The notes: a model not told the origin generated them from the letters alone. Counted from the first letter of the stretch, positions 37,220 to 49,356 are shown. The stretch is 64,000 bases of DNA from JAPKZH01 sp964537875 (GCA_964537875.1 CAZIDN010000012.1:1-64000); one strand, 5' to 3'. Made by a program: numbers and translations.

Positions 37220-39382
37220 TCAAAATAATGTTAGCTTGAATTCTTTTACGAGATTCGGCGTTCCCGCAAGCGAGGAAACTTCAGTTTTTAAGACATAATC
37301 CCCAGGAGCTATGTTTTCGAAATCAAGCTTAAAAGCTTCGCTCCAGACTTTCGAGCTTTTATTCCAGGACTCTCCGACCTTTGTTCCCTCAATCCTCTGG
37401 GAAAGGGCGTTCTTATCCCTAAGGTCGAATCGGACTTCGATGGGGCCGCCTTGAGGATAATAAACCTGGAAAAAGATAAAAACGTTTTCTCCCCTCGAAA
37501 AACGGCCGGTTATCTTGGGAAATAATTTTATTTGTCGGCATTCCAAAGCCCCGTCTCTGTCATTCAGCAAAAATGAATCGCTTGTCTTGCTTTGATTTAG
37601 CGATCCACTCCCCAAAACGCCGTTGATGAAAGCGGCTTCCTTATTCCCCTTTGAAAACGGCCGCGCAAAATTCGAACTCCACGTCCCGAGCTCTCCCGTT
37701 CCCGGGTCGAAAAGGGCAAAGACGACCGAATATTCGCCGTCTGTAAGCTCGATTCCGGGGCCGACGAAAAAGAACCTGAGATAATCCATCGATGACAGGC
37801 GCTCCCTAAATGAAGCATTGATGTCGAACGGGATGGCGACTTTGCCGGCAAGAACCCAGTTGGATCCTTCTGTTCCTTTAATCCAGAAGTGAAGCTCGTA
37901 GGCCTTCTTCCCATCCCCCGCGAATCGGTCGATAAAAAACTCTCGCGCCGGCAAGGCCAGGTTCATCCAGGGTTGATATTTTCCCGAATCCAAGGAAAAA
38001 GGAATAAACTCTGCCCGATAAGGGAGTTTGTCTCGGAATAGTTCGGGGTTGTAAAAAGCCTTAGCCAGCTCAAGACGCTGAGCCTGTTCGGCCGAAGAAT
38101 CGGAATATCCTTCTCTGAAGCGGATTCGGACATCGTTCCGGTCTTTAAGTCGGACTTCGATCTTATGGTATCCCTGATCTCCTTTGATCTTGGGGGGAGA
38201 GTAGCTCAGTTGGTAATAATAGCTCAAGTCGTTCCTGACAACCTGCCGGAAGCTCTCGATCTTATTTGCTCCCCTTAAGAGCGCGGCGCCCGTTTTTTCG
38301 GACATGGTTCTTAGATTTTGTATTTGTCGAGATTTCTCGTCGATTAAGGTTTTTTGCGAAGCAGCCGTCTCACGGTCAAAGTATTCTGCCGAAGAACCGG
38401 CAAATATATTTTTGGAGAATGTACCCGGATCGAACGAATAGATGGAAATATTCCGGTCGTTGGCGACGCGGATAATCTCTTTTAAAACCTCATCCCCGGT
38501 CTGAAAGATCTTTCCCCCAAGGACTCCGAATGGATCGAAAAGGCCGATTCTCCCTCTGAGCGGAAATAGATTGTCTATTTTGAATGTGTCGAGATCGGGA
38601 AAGCCGCTGCTCACGAAAAGCAGGTTCTTCCTCCCCGGGAGGTTTTCAAGCATATGGAGAGAGGCCAAGATCCCGCCGATGGTTCTCGATAATTTGTCGG
38701 TCGCGCTGTTCATATGCTCCAGGGCTCGCATTTCGTAGATGGGCCCCAAGCTAACACCGCCGGCTGCGATTGACTTTAGATCGTCATTGGCGCTCCTCGC
38801 TGCAAAAAGGAGGTCGTTATAATCCAGATATTCTAAAAAGGAAGGAAAAGCGCCTCCAGAGGATTTTGCGGCGGCCGCCTTTATGAGAGCCTCTTGGTCC
38901 GTGAAGGGCTGGACGATCTTCAACCCTTTTTGATTATCCAGAAAAAGAACCATGACTTCCATGCCGCTCTTGGCCAGAGAGACGAGCTCGTCGGCAACCT
39001 CCTGCGCCGCCTTCTTGAATTCTCTGTCCCAGACATTGATTCCATCAAAGAGGACCGCCAGCCGCTTTTTCTGGGCAAGAATCGGAGGGCCCGGTTCTTT
39101 TTCCTGAACGAGCTTGAAATCCGATTTCCCCAAACTGATGAGATCACAGGAATTGACGGGAACTTTTATTCCGTCCTCAAAGATTTCGAAATCTGCTTTT
39201 TTTAATCCGTGAAAAAATTCTCCGTCTTTCGTGGCTATAACGTCCACCAAGATCAGACGGACTTTGACTTCATGTTTTTCTTGCGGCGGCAACCCCCTTT
39301 CGCTCTGTCGCTCTGCGGGCCAACTCGAAAGAGTCAGAATCGCCAGAGCGAATAGAATGAGCTTATTCAATGGAGTCTTCAT
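37220..39382 (-). CDS. VWFA-related secreted protein (acidobacterial type)
   Basis: About 720 residues with a signal segment (LNKLILFALAILTLSSWPA). The VWFA-related domain begins VKVRLILVDVIATKDGEFF, GLKKADFEIFEDG and continues KKRLAVLFDGIN, PGRKNLLFVSSGF. The canonical metal motif DxSxS is replaced by FDGINVW. The C-terminal half is beta-rich and resembles the truncated protein at 47592-48842. ATG 39382 is chosen with GGAGAAGAGG upstream. It is the first gene of an operon with the M24-like gene. Role unknown; surface adhesion or complex assembly is the usual guess. Confidence 0.85.
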   Translation of the reverse strand: MKTPLNKLILFALAILTLSSWPAERQSERGLPPQEKHEVKVRLILVDVIATKDGEFFHGLKKADFEIFEDGIKVPVNSCDLISLGKSDFKLVQEKEPGPPILAQKKRLAVLFDGINVWDREFKKAAQEVADELVSLAKSGMEVMVLFLDNQKGLKIVQPFTDQEALIKAAAAKSSGGAFPSFLEYLDYNDLLFAARSANDDLKSIAAGGVSLGPIYEMRALEHMNSATDKLSRTIGGILASLHMLENLPGRKNLLFVSSGFPDLDTFKIDNLFPLRGRIGLFDPFGVLGGKIFQTGDEVLKEIIRVANDRNISIYSFDPGTFSKNIFAGSSAEYFDRETAASQKTLIDEKSRQIQNLRTMSEKTGAALLRGANKIESFRQVVRNDLSYYYQLSYSPPKIKGDQGYHKIEVRLKDRNDVRIRFREGYSDSSAEQAQRLELAKAFYNPELFRDKLPYRAEFIPFSLDSGKYQPWMNLALPAREFFIDRFAGDGKKAYELHFWIKGTEGSNWVLAGKVAIPFDINASFRERLSSMDYLRFFFVGPGIELTDGEYSVVFALFDPGTGELGTWSSNFARPFSKGNKEAAFINGVLGSGSLNQSKTSDSFLLNDRDGALECRQIKLFPKITGRFSRGENVFIFFQVYYPQGGPIEVRFDLRDKNALSQRIEGTKVGESWNKSSKVWSEAFKLDFENIAPGDYVLKTEVSSLAGTPNLVKEFKLTLF

Positions 39383-39698
39383 CCTCTTCTCCTGCTGCTG
39401 AAGTTGTAAGGCATGCCTGCTCCCCCGCAAAAATTGTATCGCTTGCCCGATGCCGATGTCAAATTCTCCGGCTTAAAATAACATGTCCTGAAGCGGGACT
39501 CAAGATGCCGGCCGGCTGGCTAAAAGAAAAGGAGGTTTCGAGGCACCCGAAAATAAGATAGAATATCCGCCGGAGCCCGGACTCGTGACTCAGGATCGGA
39601 GCTTCGGCGGCAGGCCGCCTGCCTTATCATGCTTTCGGCGGTGGCCTGTCTCGACCGGCCGAGCGGCCAGGTTCGAATTTTGTGGGAAGGAGTTCGTC

Positions 39699-41042
39699 AT
39701 GAAGAAAGTCGTCGGCGTCTGTTTTTTGGCCTTTCTGCTGGCGTCGCTGGCCGCGTCGGCCTTTGCCGGCGCGCTGCCATTCGACACATCCGAGTATGCG
39801 GCGCGGCGGGCGCGGCTCATGGCCCAGATACCGGACGGTGTCGCCGTCATTTGGGGCTCGACGGCGGGGCCCCAAAACAACGAGTTCACCTATTTCTGCG
39901 GCGTGAAAGTGCCCAAAGCTATCCTGATCATCGATGGGGTGCGCAAGGAAAGCCTCCTTTTTTACACGACCGGCGAGAATTATCTCAAGGGAGAAGGCCT
40001 GAGCGCGGAGCTGGCCCGCAACCCCAAGGCGGCCACGGGCGTCGAGCGATACTATCCCGTCGAGCAGTTCTCCGCGATCCTGAGCAGGCTGGCGGCGCAG
40101 ACGCACGTCATCTACACCCCCTTCAGGGCCGAGGCAGCATTCGCAGAAGCCGTGTCTCTCAACGAATGGGATGGCCGGCTGACCCGCGAGCTCCAGTTCG
40201 TCAAACTCCTCAAGGAGCGTTTCCCGCAGGGCGAGGTCCGGGACTGCAGCGATACGATCTGGGAGATCCGACGCATCAAAACTCCGGCCGAGATCGAGGT
40301 CCTGCGCAAGGCGGGACGGATCGGCGTCCAAGCCATGATCGAAGTCATGAAGGCGGCGCGGCCGGGTCAGTATGAATACGAGCTCAGCTCGCTTTTCGAG
40401 TACGCCTGCAAGAGGGAGGGCTGCCGCAACCTCGCCTTCGACGTCATCATCAGCTCGGCCGAGAATCACCCCTATCTCCACTACGCCCAGCACAACCGCA
40501 AGCTGACCGACGGCGATTTCCTGGTATTCGATGCGGGGTCCGAGTTCCAGGATTATGACGTGGACATGACGATTTCTTTCCCCATCAGCGGGAAATTTTC
40601 CCCGCGCCAGCGCGAGATCTACGAAGCATGCAACGAGGTCAGCAAGGCTTGCTTATCTCTATACAAACCCGGCATCTCGGGCTACGAAATCGGAGAGAAG
40701 GTAAAGGAGACGCTCAAAAAGAAAGGATATGATTTGACCAAGGATGCCTTCACCCAGCTGAGATTCTTCAAGGAGGGCGGCCTGACTCATCATGTCGGAC
40801 TCGCCACCCACGACGCCGGCGGACGGGATCTGAATTACGGTGCGCCGCTCAAACCCGGCCAGGTTTTTGCCAGCGATGTTTTTGCCGTCTTCGCCGCGGA
40901 GAACCTCGGCGTCCGGGTTGAAAACACGATCCTGGTCACCGAGACGGGCTGTGAGAACTTAACCCCCGGCATTCCGCGCGAGATTTCGGAGATCGAGGCC
41001 CTGATGAAAACTAAGGGGACTAGTCAGGCGGGGAAAAAATAG
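39699..41042 (+). CDS. Exported Xaa-Pro aminopeptidase-like M24 peptidase
   Basis: Predicted metallo-aminopeptidase removing N-terminal residues before proline. The signal peptide is VVGVCFLAFLLASLAASAFAG. The AMP_N domain contains NEFTYFCGVKVPKA, and the catalytic domain has a full metal set: VFDAGSEF and DVDMTISF (Asp), THHVGLATHD (His), and the two Glu in FAAENLGVRVEN. ATG 39699 has AAGGAG six bases upstream; 38 earlier in-frame codons look non-native. It is divergent from the VWFA operon. The contrast with the ligand-poor M24 protein nearby is striking. Confidence 0.9.
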   Translation: MKKVVGVCFLAFLLASLAASAFAGALPFDTSEYAARRARLMAQIPDGVAVIWGSTAGPQNNEFTYFCGVKVPKAILIIDGVRKESLLFYTTGENYLKGEGLSAELARNPKAATGVERYYPVEQFSAILSRLAAQTHVIYTPFRAEAAFAEAVSLNEWDGRLTRELQFVKLLKERFPQGEVRDCSDTIWEIRRIKTPAEIEVLRKAGRIGVQAMIEVMKAARPGQYEYELSSLFEYACKREGCRNLAFDVIISSAENHPYLHYAQHNRKLTDGDFLVFDAGSEFQDYDVDMTISFPISGKFSPRQREIYEACNEVSKACLSLYKPGISGYEIGEKVKETLKKKGYDLTKDAFTQLRFFKEGGLTHHVGLATHDAGGRDLNYGAPLKPGQVFASDVFAVFAAENLGVRVENTILVTETGCENLTPGIPREISEIEALMKTKGTSQAGKK

Positions 41043-41169
41043 CACTCGGAAGTTACTCTCGAATTTCCCCGGCCGGCGTTTTCTCTTCTTATTAAACGGA
41101 AGCGGGATAAATTTATCGATCCTCTGGTCTGGTTCAATAATCCAAACGCAATTAAAAAGCGATGATTGT

Positions 41170-41297
41170 TGGGCGACGCTTAGGCCGTCCTAGAGCCCCC
41201 GTAGCGGAGGGGGGACCCGTCGGCTTTTTTGACGGGGGGAACCGACGGGACTGGTTCCCCGGGGCGCGGGGGCCACGGGCGGCCTAAGCGCCGCCCA
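41170..41297. repeat. GC-rich inverted-repeat element, about 128 bp
   Basis: Terminal arms GGGCGACGCTTAGGCCG (41170-41186) and CGGCCTAAGCGCCGCCC pair at 16 of 17 positions. Inside, CCCGTCGG (41216-41223) and CCGACGGG (41242-41249) form a nested hairpin, and CCCCC/GGGGG runs add more pairing. The right half recurs at 1-52. There is no coding capacity. It fills most of the 309-bp gap between two genes. Confidence 0.85.
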
Positions 41298-41351
41298 AGA
41301 GGCGATGTCATTTTATTATGACATCTCTATGAGCTGCCCTTCTCTGTTTCT

Positions 41352-44129
41352 TTAGCGTATGATCTCGGGGAAAGGGCCAAGGGACCAGCCCGTGGTCTTT
41401 GTGATCTTAGCTTTCTGCGTCAATTTTTTATCGCCGACTTCAAGGACGACTATGTATTCCCCTGGCGGCACCCATTGGCTCAGAACATCCCTTGATCTTG
41501 GTGTCGGGAGGGCGCCCGGCCCGGGGGCTTGCCGCCGCGCCCCGGCAGGCCTCATATCCCATACCCACGTATTAATTCCAGCGCTTGTTGGGCCTTCGAA
41601 TGAGGCGAGCTCCTTGCCGTAGGGATCGGTAACCGAAATCTTGGCTTTGCCCGCCGTTTTGTCTTTCAGGTAATAGTTGATCACGATGCCGTTCGGCTCG
41701 TTGGGAGTCAGGATATGACGGTCGCCGAATAAATAATCATTCGCTCCGAATGCCCAGGTGACTCTCTGGACTTTGGGCTTGACGGCAAAGAGATGGACAT
41801 CCTCGGCCAGCATCGTTTCGTTCATCTCCTGGAGCGGCGCGATGTTCGTCACGAAAAGGCCGCGGCCGTAGGACCCGACGACCAGGTCGTTTTCTCGGGG
41901 ATGGACGAGGAGATCATGGACGGGGACATTGGGGACGTTGTTGTTCATTTTCAGCCAATTCTTCCCGCCGCTAATCGAGACGAAAATGCCCGTGTCGTTG
42001 CCCAAGAAAAGAAGATTGGGGTTCCTGGCATCTTCGTCGATGACGTTGACCGGCTCATTCGGGAGGCTGCCGCCGAGAGATGTCCAGGTCGCTCCGAAAT
42101 CTTCGGTTTTGAAAATGAAAGGCCGGAAATCGTCGTTTCGATATCCGTTCTTGGCCACGTAGGCCGTGCCCTCCTTAAAATGCGAGGCGCGAACGCGGCT
42201 CACGTAGCAGTCTTCACGGCCTCCCACGGCGGCGATCTTCGGCGTCAGGTCTGTCCAGGTCGCTCCGCCATCCTTCGTGACCTGCACTTTCCCGTCGCTC
42301 GTCCCGACCCAGATGATTCCGGGAGTGACGGGAGATTCCGAGATCGAGGAGACGGCAAAAAACGGAATGCCGCCCGGAATACCGCCTTCCGAGGAGGCTA
42401 CGATCTTCGCTGTGTCGTTTGTCGTCAGGTCCGGACTGATTTCTTGCCAGTGGTCGCCCCGGTCGAGCGACCGGAGCAAAACCTGGCCGCCGGTATAGAT
42501 AATGCGACTGTTGTGGGGAGAGATGTGGAGCGGAGTGCACCAGATGAAGCGGTAGGGCGGCTTGCCCTTTTCCCTGACGGGCACGATGCTTGTCCGGTAG
42601 CCGAGCTTCTGGTCTACTCGGAAATGTCCTCCGTATTGCATTGTCGTGTACAGCCAGCGGCTGTCGTTCGGGTCGACCTGAGTGAACATGCCGTCCCCGC
42701 TTCCGACCGCGGTCCAATGGAAAAGCGTGATTTGGCCCGAGGCGCTGGTCGACGGACCCTTCCACATTTCGTGGTCTTGGAGGCCGGCGTAAATATTGTA
42801 GGGGTCCTCCATGTCGACGCCGACGGCGTAGTTCTCCCCGAGCGGCAGATTATCGTGATGATCGCACGTCCTTCCGCCGTCATAGGAAACGAACACGCCG
42901 CCGTCGCTGGCAAGAATGATCCGCTCGGAATTCTGGGGGTCGATCCAGAGCGTCCTGACGTCGCCGAACATCCTGGCAAACAGCCTCTTGGGAGGCCAAT
43001 CGAGGTCGTTCCATGTTTTGCCGCCGTCCGTCGAGTTGGCCAGGGAGACCCCGGTCACGAAGATATTTTTATCATTGTTCGGGTCGACCCGGATCTGGCT
43101 GAAATAATATGGTCCTTTGCTGCTCACGTTGTCTTCGGCAGAATTCATTTTGGTCCAGGTCTTCCCGCCGTCGGCGGTTCGATAGAGCTCGCCGCCGATG
43201 GTCCTATCCCTCGGTTGAAGGCCGCGGGCCTGGTCCTGTTCGATCTCTTTCTTGGTCGCAGGACGGATGTTGGCATTCTCCACTACGGAATAGACGATGT
43301 CCGGGCTTTTGAGACAGAAGTCGATCCCGATGCGGCCGATTCTCCCGCCGGGAAGACCTCCTCCAAGCCTCGCCCACGTTTTTCCGCCGTCCGTAGTCTT
43401 GTAGATTCCGCTCTGAGGTCCGCCGTTAATATACAGCCAGGGCAATCTCTGCTTATCGTATGTCGCGGCGTAGAGGACATTCGGATTCTGGGGATTCATG
43501 ACGAGGTCGATAACGCCGATCTTGTCATTGACGTAAAACACCTTTTCCCAGGTTTTGCCGCCGTTAGTTGTTTTGAAGACCCCTCTCTCTTGGTTCTCTG
43601 AATAGAGATGGCCCATGGCCGCGACGTAGACGACGTCCGGATTCTTGGGATGAATGACGATTCTCGGAATGTGGCGGGAATCCTTGAGTCCCATGTTTTT
43701 CCACGTTTTGCCTCCATCCGTGGATTTATAGACTCCGTCTCCGGCATAAGAGCTCCGGGAACAGAATCCGTCCCCCGTTCCGACCCAGACGATCTCCGGA
43801 TTCGAAGGTGCCAAGGTGACATCTCCGATCGTCTGTTTGGTTTGATTGTCAAAGACCGGAACGAAAGTCGTCCCGGAGTTCGTCGTTTTCCAGAGGCCGC
43901 CCGTCCACGTCGCGACATAGAATGTATACAGATGGCTCTTGACAGGAAATTCGGGAACTGCGATGTCCGAGATTCGCGCTCCGACCCTGAACGGGCCGAT
44001 GTTCCGGTAGGTGAATGCCTTTATCAAGTCTTCATTGAAGAGGTTTTGCGTTTGGCCGTATGCCCCGGCCGCAAGAATCAGGCAAAAGAAGATAAACGCG
44101 CCCTTAGGAAAAACGTTCTTCATTTTCAT
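41352..44129 (-). CDS. Secreted BNR/Asp-box (sortilin-like) beta-propeller protein
   Basis: A 925-residue exported protein with signal peptide FIFFCLILAAGAYGQ. Many Asp-box repeats of the form STDGGKTWKN, TTDGGKTWAR and TKDGGATWTD spread over residues 60-750, forming two propellers as in VPS10/sortilin-like and glycosyl-hydrolase-74-like proteins. The C-terminal domain is beta-rich (KISVTDPYGKELASF). No catalytic acid can be assigned, so carbohydrate or peptide binding is as likely as hydrolysis. The start has GGAGGGGG directly upstream. A 71-bp gap follows the CocE-like gene on the same strand. Confidence 0.85.
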   Translation of the reverse strand: MKMKNVFPKGAFIFFCLILAAGAYGQTQNLFNEDLIKAFTYRNIGPFRVGARISDIAVPEFPVKSHLYTFYVATWTGGLWKTTNSGTTFVPVFDNQTKQTIGDVTLAPSNPEIVWVGTGDGFCSRSSYAGDGVYKSTDGGKTWKNMGLKDSRHIPRIVIHPKNPDVVYVAAMGHLYSENQERGVFKTTNGGKTWEKVFYVNDKIGVIDLVMNPQNPNVLYAATYDKQRLPWLYINGGPQSGIYKTTDGGKTWARLGGGLPGGRIGRIGIDFCLKSPDIVYSVVENANIRPATKKEIEQDQARGLQPRDRTIGGELYRTADGGKTWTKMNSAEDNVSSKGPYYFSQIRVDPNNDKNIFVTGVSLANSTDGGKTWNDLDWPPKRLFARMFGDVRTLWIDPQNSERIILASDGGVFVSYDGGRTCDHHDNLPLGENYAVGVDMEDPYNIYAGLQDHEMWKGPSTSASGQITLFHWTAVGSGDGMFTQVDPNDSRWLYTTMQYGGHFRVDQKLGYRTSIVPVREKGKPPYRFIWCTPLHISPHNSRIIYTGGQVLLRSLDRGDHWQEISPDLTTNDTAKIVASSEGGIPGGIPFFAVSSISESPVTPGIIWVGTSDGKVQVTKDGGATWTDLTPKIAAVGGREDCYVSRVRASHFKEGTAYVAKNGYRNDDFRPFIFKTEDFGATWTSLGGSLPNEPVNVIDEDARNPNLLFLGNDTGIFVSISGGKNWLKMNNNVPNVPVHDLLVHPRENDLVVGSYGRGLFVTNIAPLQEMNETMLAEDVHLFAVKPKVQRVTWAFGANDYLFGDRHILTPNEPNGIVINYYLKDKTAGKAKISVTDPYGKELASFEGPTSAGINTWVWDMRPAGARRQAPGPGALPTPRSRDVLSQWVPPGEYIVVLEVGDKKLTQKAKITKTTGWSLGPFPEIIR

Positions 44130-44200
44130 GCCCCCTCCTTTTCCTTTCTTATTCTTTCTTTAATTTTCGGATCAATAAATGATCTTTGGGTCCTATCCCC

Positions 44201-46189
<1,989 letters not shown>

Positions 46190-46319
46190 GCTTTCACCTC
46201 ACCGGTCAATTTGGAGGGGAAGACCCCTTCCAACAGTCGCTGTGCTCCCTGCCTTCCTTCCAAGCAGCATTAGCCGATGAATCTTTTGATAGACACATCG
46301 AGAATAATATCGAGATCCT

Positions 46320-46420
46320 GGCGGGGGATGAAACCCCGCCCCGCGACCAAGGGGGCGACTCCCCCTTGGAACCCTCTCGAGCGGCTCCCCGTGGCAAGCC
46401 ACGGGACATATTCGCCGCTC
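46320..46420. repeat. Cluster of three perfect hairpins between two secreted-enzyme genes
   Basis: GGCGGGG/CCCCGCC (46320-46340), CCAAGGGGG/CCCCCTTGG (46347-46369) and a nested GAGCGGC...CCCGTGGC/GCCACGGG...GCCGCTC (46379-46420). They occupy the 319-bp gap between the HEXXH gene and the CocE-like gene and would fold in the minus-strand transcript. No T-run follows. Confidence 0.8.
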
Positions 46421-46508
46421 GGCAATCATGATGAACCGCGTTTTGGGGAAAGTCAAAGGTTTCCCGGCGGTCTCCAAGAAACAGATTATTTTCCGGTATG
46501 TCCATGCC

Positions 46509-47450
46509 CTAGTTCGGAATTTTCTTCCCTTCCGGCGCCTTCTCCATCGGTTTATAGCGCTCCTTGTGGTTCCAGAAGGGATCCATGGGGATATGGTGGG
46601 AGGTTGGATAAACGCGGCCCAGGAGTTCGTAAAGCCCTGGATCGTAGCTCCGCAGTTCGGCGGGGGAATAGACCTTCCTGTCGCCGTCCTTGTACTCGAA
46701 GTTCGACCAGAACCAGAATTGCGTCCCCTCGCACCAATATTCGCCGGAGTTGTTGGAGCCGTAGTGGCCTTTCAGGAGGCCGAGGGCCATGGCGTCTGCA
46801 TAGCGCTTCTCGATGTCGGCCGCGAGCTGAGGATCGGCGGTCCGGATGGCTCTATGGATGGCATGGGCGAACTCGTGGACCAAGATCTGCTCCCCGAAGT
46901 AGCGCGTCCCGGGGATCCCCAGCAAGTTTTCTTCGCCGCAGGTCGTGTATACGCCGCCCAGGCCTCGGGCCCGCCTGTTCCAGTACTCGGCATCCGTCTG
47001 CTGGCGGATCTTCTCATAATTGGCGATCTCGCCCACTGTCAATCGCCTATCTCCGAGCTCGGGCTTTTTAAGGTTCTTGTACTCGGGGATATCGGACATC
47101 TGTTGGTCTTTCCCGATGATCCCGACCTTCTGGCCTTCGGTGATCAGCGCCCTTCGGATGTCGGGCCGCTCGGACAGCATGTGAATAATGATGTCCCGGG
47201 CGATGAGGATAGCCAGGTCCGAGACCTTCCCGGAGGCGATGACCGGAATGCCCATGGCGTCGCAGTATTTTTCGTAAAAAGGATCGAGCATGAGCTTGAC
47301 CGGGGGCTTCCCGATCAGGGCGGCCGCGAAGTCCGTAAAGATCGGCAGCCCCGTCTGCTGAGAGGGCGCTGTTTGCGCGGCAAGGGCCGAGACGCCTGCG
47401 GTTAAGAGTAGAGAAAATACGAGGAATTTTTTGATCATAGATCGTGACAT
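46509..47450 (-). CDS. Secreted HEXXH zinc-metalloprotein
   Basis: A 313-residue protein with a signal peptide (KKFLVFSLLLTAGVSALAAQ). The gluzincin-like site is LVHEFAHAIHRAIR (HEFAH, near residue 195) with a probable third ligand Glu in GEYWCEGTQFWF about 50 residues later. This arrangement resembles anthrax lethal-factor-like metallopeptidases found in many environmental bacteria. GGAGAGGAGG six bases before the ATG fixes the start. A tyrosine- and tryptophan-rich C-terminal part follows. Substrate unknown. Confidence 0.75.
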   Translation of the reverse strand: MSRSMIKKFLVFSLLLTAGVSALAAQTAPSQQTGLPIFTDFAAALIGKPPVKLMLDPFYEKYCDAMGIPVIASGKVSDLAILIARDIIIHMLSERPDIRRALITEGQKVGIIGKDQQMSDIPEYKNLKKPELGDRRLTVGEIANYEKIRQQTDAEYWNRRARGLGGVYTTCGEENLLGIPGTRYFGEQILVHEFAHAIHRAIRTADPQLAADIEKRYADAMALGLLKGHYGSNNSGEYWCEGTQFWFWSNFEYKDGDRKVYSPAELRSYDPGLYELLGRVYPTSHHIPMDPFWNHKERYKPMEKAPEGKKIPN

Positions 47451-47591
47451 GATGCGCCTCCTCTCCGAACACTTCGGCCCATCATAACAAAACGTCGATT
47501 CCCCGACAAGGATTCACAAGCGGCGATGATGCCCCGTGGCTTGGGGTGAGGAACCGCTGGCGAGGATTCGAAGGGGGGGCTGAAACCCTTC

Positions 47592-48842
47592 TTATTTTAA
47601 TTCACCCATATGGAACCTAATCTCAGTGATCAGATCGTTTCCTTCAGATTCTGCTGGGACTGTGATCCTAAGGACATGCTCTCCGAGCGCCAGCGGGCTC
47701 AGGCCCAGTCGGCAGATGCCGCTCCAGATCTTGGTTTTGACGTTCCAGGATTCGACCATGATTTGCCCGACCAGCTCTTGGGGAATCGAGCCCTGCCGGA
47801 CAACCGCGAATTGAGGAGAGACGGAACCCTTATCTTTCTTGGAGGGAAGATATACTTGAAGAAAAACCCAGGCATCATCCTCGGCCGAGAACCGGTTTGT
47901 CACGCGAGGGTAGAATCTGACCTCGTTGAAGTCCAGAGTTCCGCTTTTTTGATTAAGGGCTAAAGCCTCCGCATTTCCCTGCGGATTCGAGGCTGTGGAG
48001 CCCAGGACGCGGTTGACTACGAAACCACGATCGTCGCGTCGGAGGTCCGGGACGGCGAGGGCCGAGCTCCAGCCTCCGATCTCTCCTGCCTGCGGGTCAT
48101 GGAGGACGTAGACGACATCATAACCCGTCTTTTTGAACGCGAGTTCCGGCCCCTTAAAGAACGACCAGATATGGGTCATGCTTGTCAGCGCTTGGCGCAA
48201 GGCGTCTGTCATTTTCACGGGGATGTCGATGTTAAAGCTGAATCCTTTGCTCCCCTGTTCGCGCTCCCTGAGCCAGACAAAGAGAGAGAACGTCGTAACC
48301 GGAGACGAAGCCCGGGAACTATCTATGAATAAGGGCTTCACCGGCAAAGCCAGGCTGATCCAGGACTCGAATTTTCCCGACTCGTTGACGAAAGGAATGA
48401 AAAGCCCTTCGAAGGGAAGGTCGTGGAAGAGATCCGGGCTGTAATAGGCGCTGACCAGGAGCATTTTCTTGGCTTCTTCCGGCTTATATTCGCGGTAGCC
48501 CTTCCGGTAGCGGAGATCGACGTCTGTCCGGCCGGTTTTGACCGCGATCTTGTGGTATGTTCCGTCCGGCTTTTGCCCCTCGGCCTTGAACGCCAGTTCG
48601 TAGTATCCCTCGAGGTCGGCCCCAAGATAGTTCTTCAAATCCTCGAATTTCTTCGCCCCCCGGAAGAGCAACCCGCTCGTGCCTTCGGCAACTTCTCTTA
48701 AGCTCTGGACTTCTTTGGCCCGCTCCTCGCTTTGGATCGAGTCGGACTCCGCGAGTTCCGGCCGGGCGGATTCGGAAGAGAGCATGAACACGTTTTTTGT
48801 GAAAACGCCGGGGTCGAGGGCGTAGATCGAAATATTTTGAGC
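47592..48842 (-). pseudogene. VWFA-related protein, N-terminal half missing
   Basis: From NISIYALDPGVFTKNVF to the end it aligns with the C-terminal half of the protein at 37220-39382 (NISIYSFDPGTFSKNIF; shared FRKGYREY-type segment, RVLGS, and DFNEVRFYPRV against KLFPKI). The signal peptide and VWFA core, about 320 residues, are absent. In-frame codons above 48842 are antisense to the Oar-like gene fragment. It is a real gene cut at a sharp junction. Confidence 0.88.
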
Positions 48843-49238
48843 GCCGGAACACCATGGCAGAGAAGCGTCACCGTTTCTGCTCCCACGGCTTGGGCCAACG
48901 CCAACGGCGTCGATCTCAGCCGTGCCCCGTCTTACACCGTGAATATTGAACCCCAAGGCATCCGGAGAAATTATACCTTTCAGAACGTCGATTTCCGATT
49001 AGAGAAGGATTTCAACCTCGCCAAAATCGGCACCTTCTCCATTTATCTCGACGTCTATAACCTGCTCGGCAACTTCTACCCCAACTACACCACGAATCCC
49101 GGCGGAACATGGAGGCCCACGGATAACAACGTGGCCACCGGCACATACGCTGCGGCCTCAACCTTCACCAATAGGACGGTCTCGAGTATCAGCAACCTGA
49201 CGAGAGTCTTCCGGTTCTCTCTGCGCTACGCCTTCTAA
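48840..49238 (+). pseudogene. C-terminal end of an Oar-like TonB-dependent receptor
   Basis: About 130 residues of outer-membrane barrel terminus: LSRAPSYTVNIEPQGIRRN, VDFRLEKDFNL, IYLDVYNLLGNFY, NPGGTWRPTDNN and the closing FRFSLRYAF, whose final aromatic residue is the outer-membrane signature. A full Oar-like receptor would exceed 900 residues. Everything before AGTPWQRSVTV is missing, replaced by the opposing VWFA fragment. A strong terminator follows, as expected of a genuine 3' end. Confidence 0.88.
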
Positions 49239-49257
49239 AGCTCGAACTGACGAGGCG

Positions 49258-49289
49258 AAGGGAGGAGGGCAACCTCCTCCCTTTTTTTT
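49258..49289 (+). terminator. Intrinsic terminator of the Oar-like fragment
   Basis: Stem GGGAGGAGG/CCTCCTCCC with a GCAA tetraloop followed by eight T, starting about 20 bp after the stop codon. It is the clearest terminator in the window. Confidence 0.93.
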
Positions 49290-49356
49290 GCCTTTTTTGA
49301 TGGGCAGTTGATAGAACCATTTGTAGAGGGTTCCAAGGGGAAAGGATCTTTTCCTT

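Noticed and set aside
41793..43601. 600-codon open frame opposite the BNR-repeat gene.
   Set aside because: It mirrors the Asp-box repeats in antisense and is low-complexity; high GC alone explains the lack of stops.
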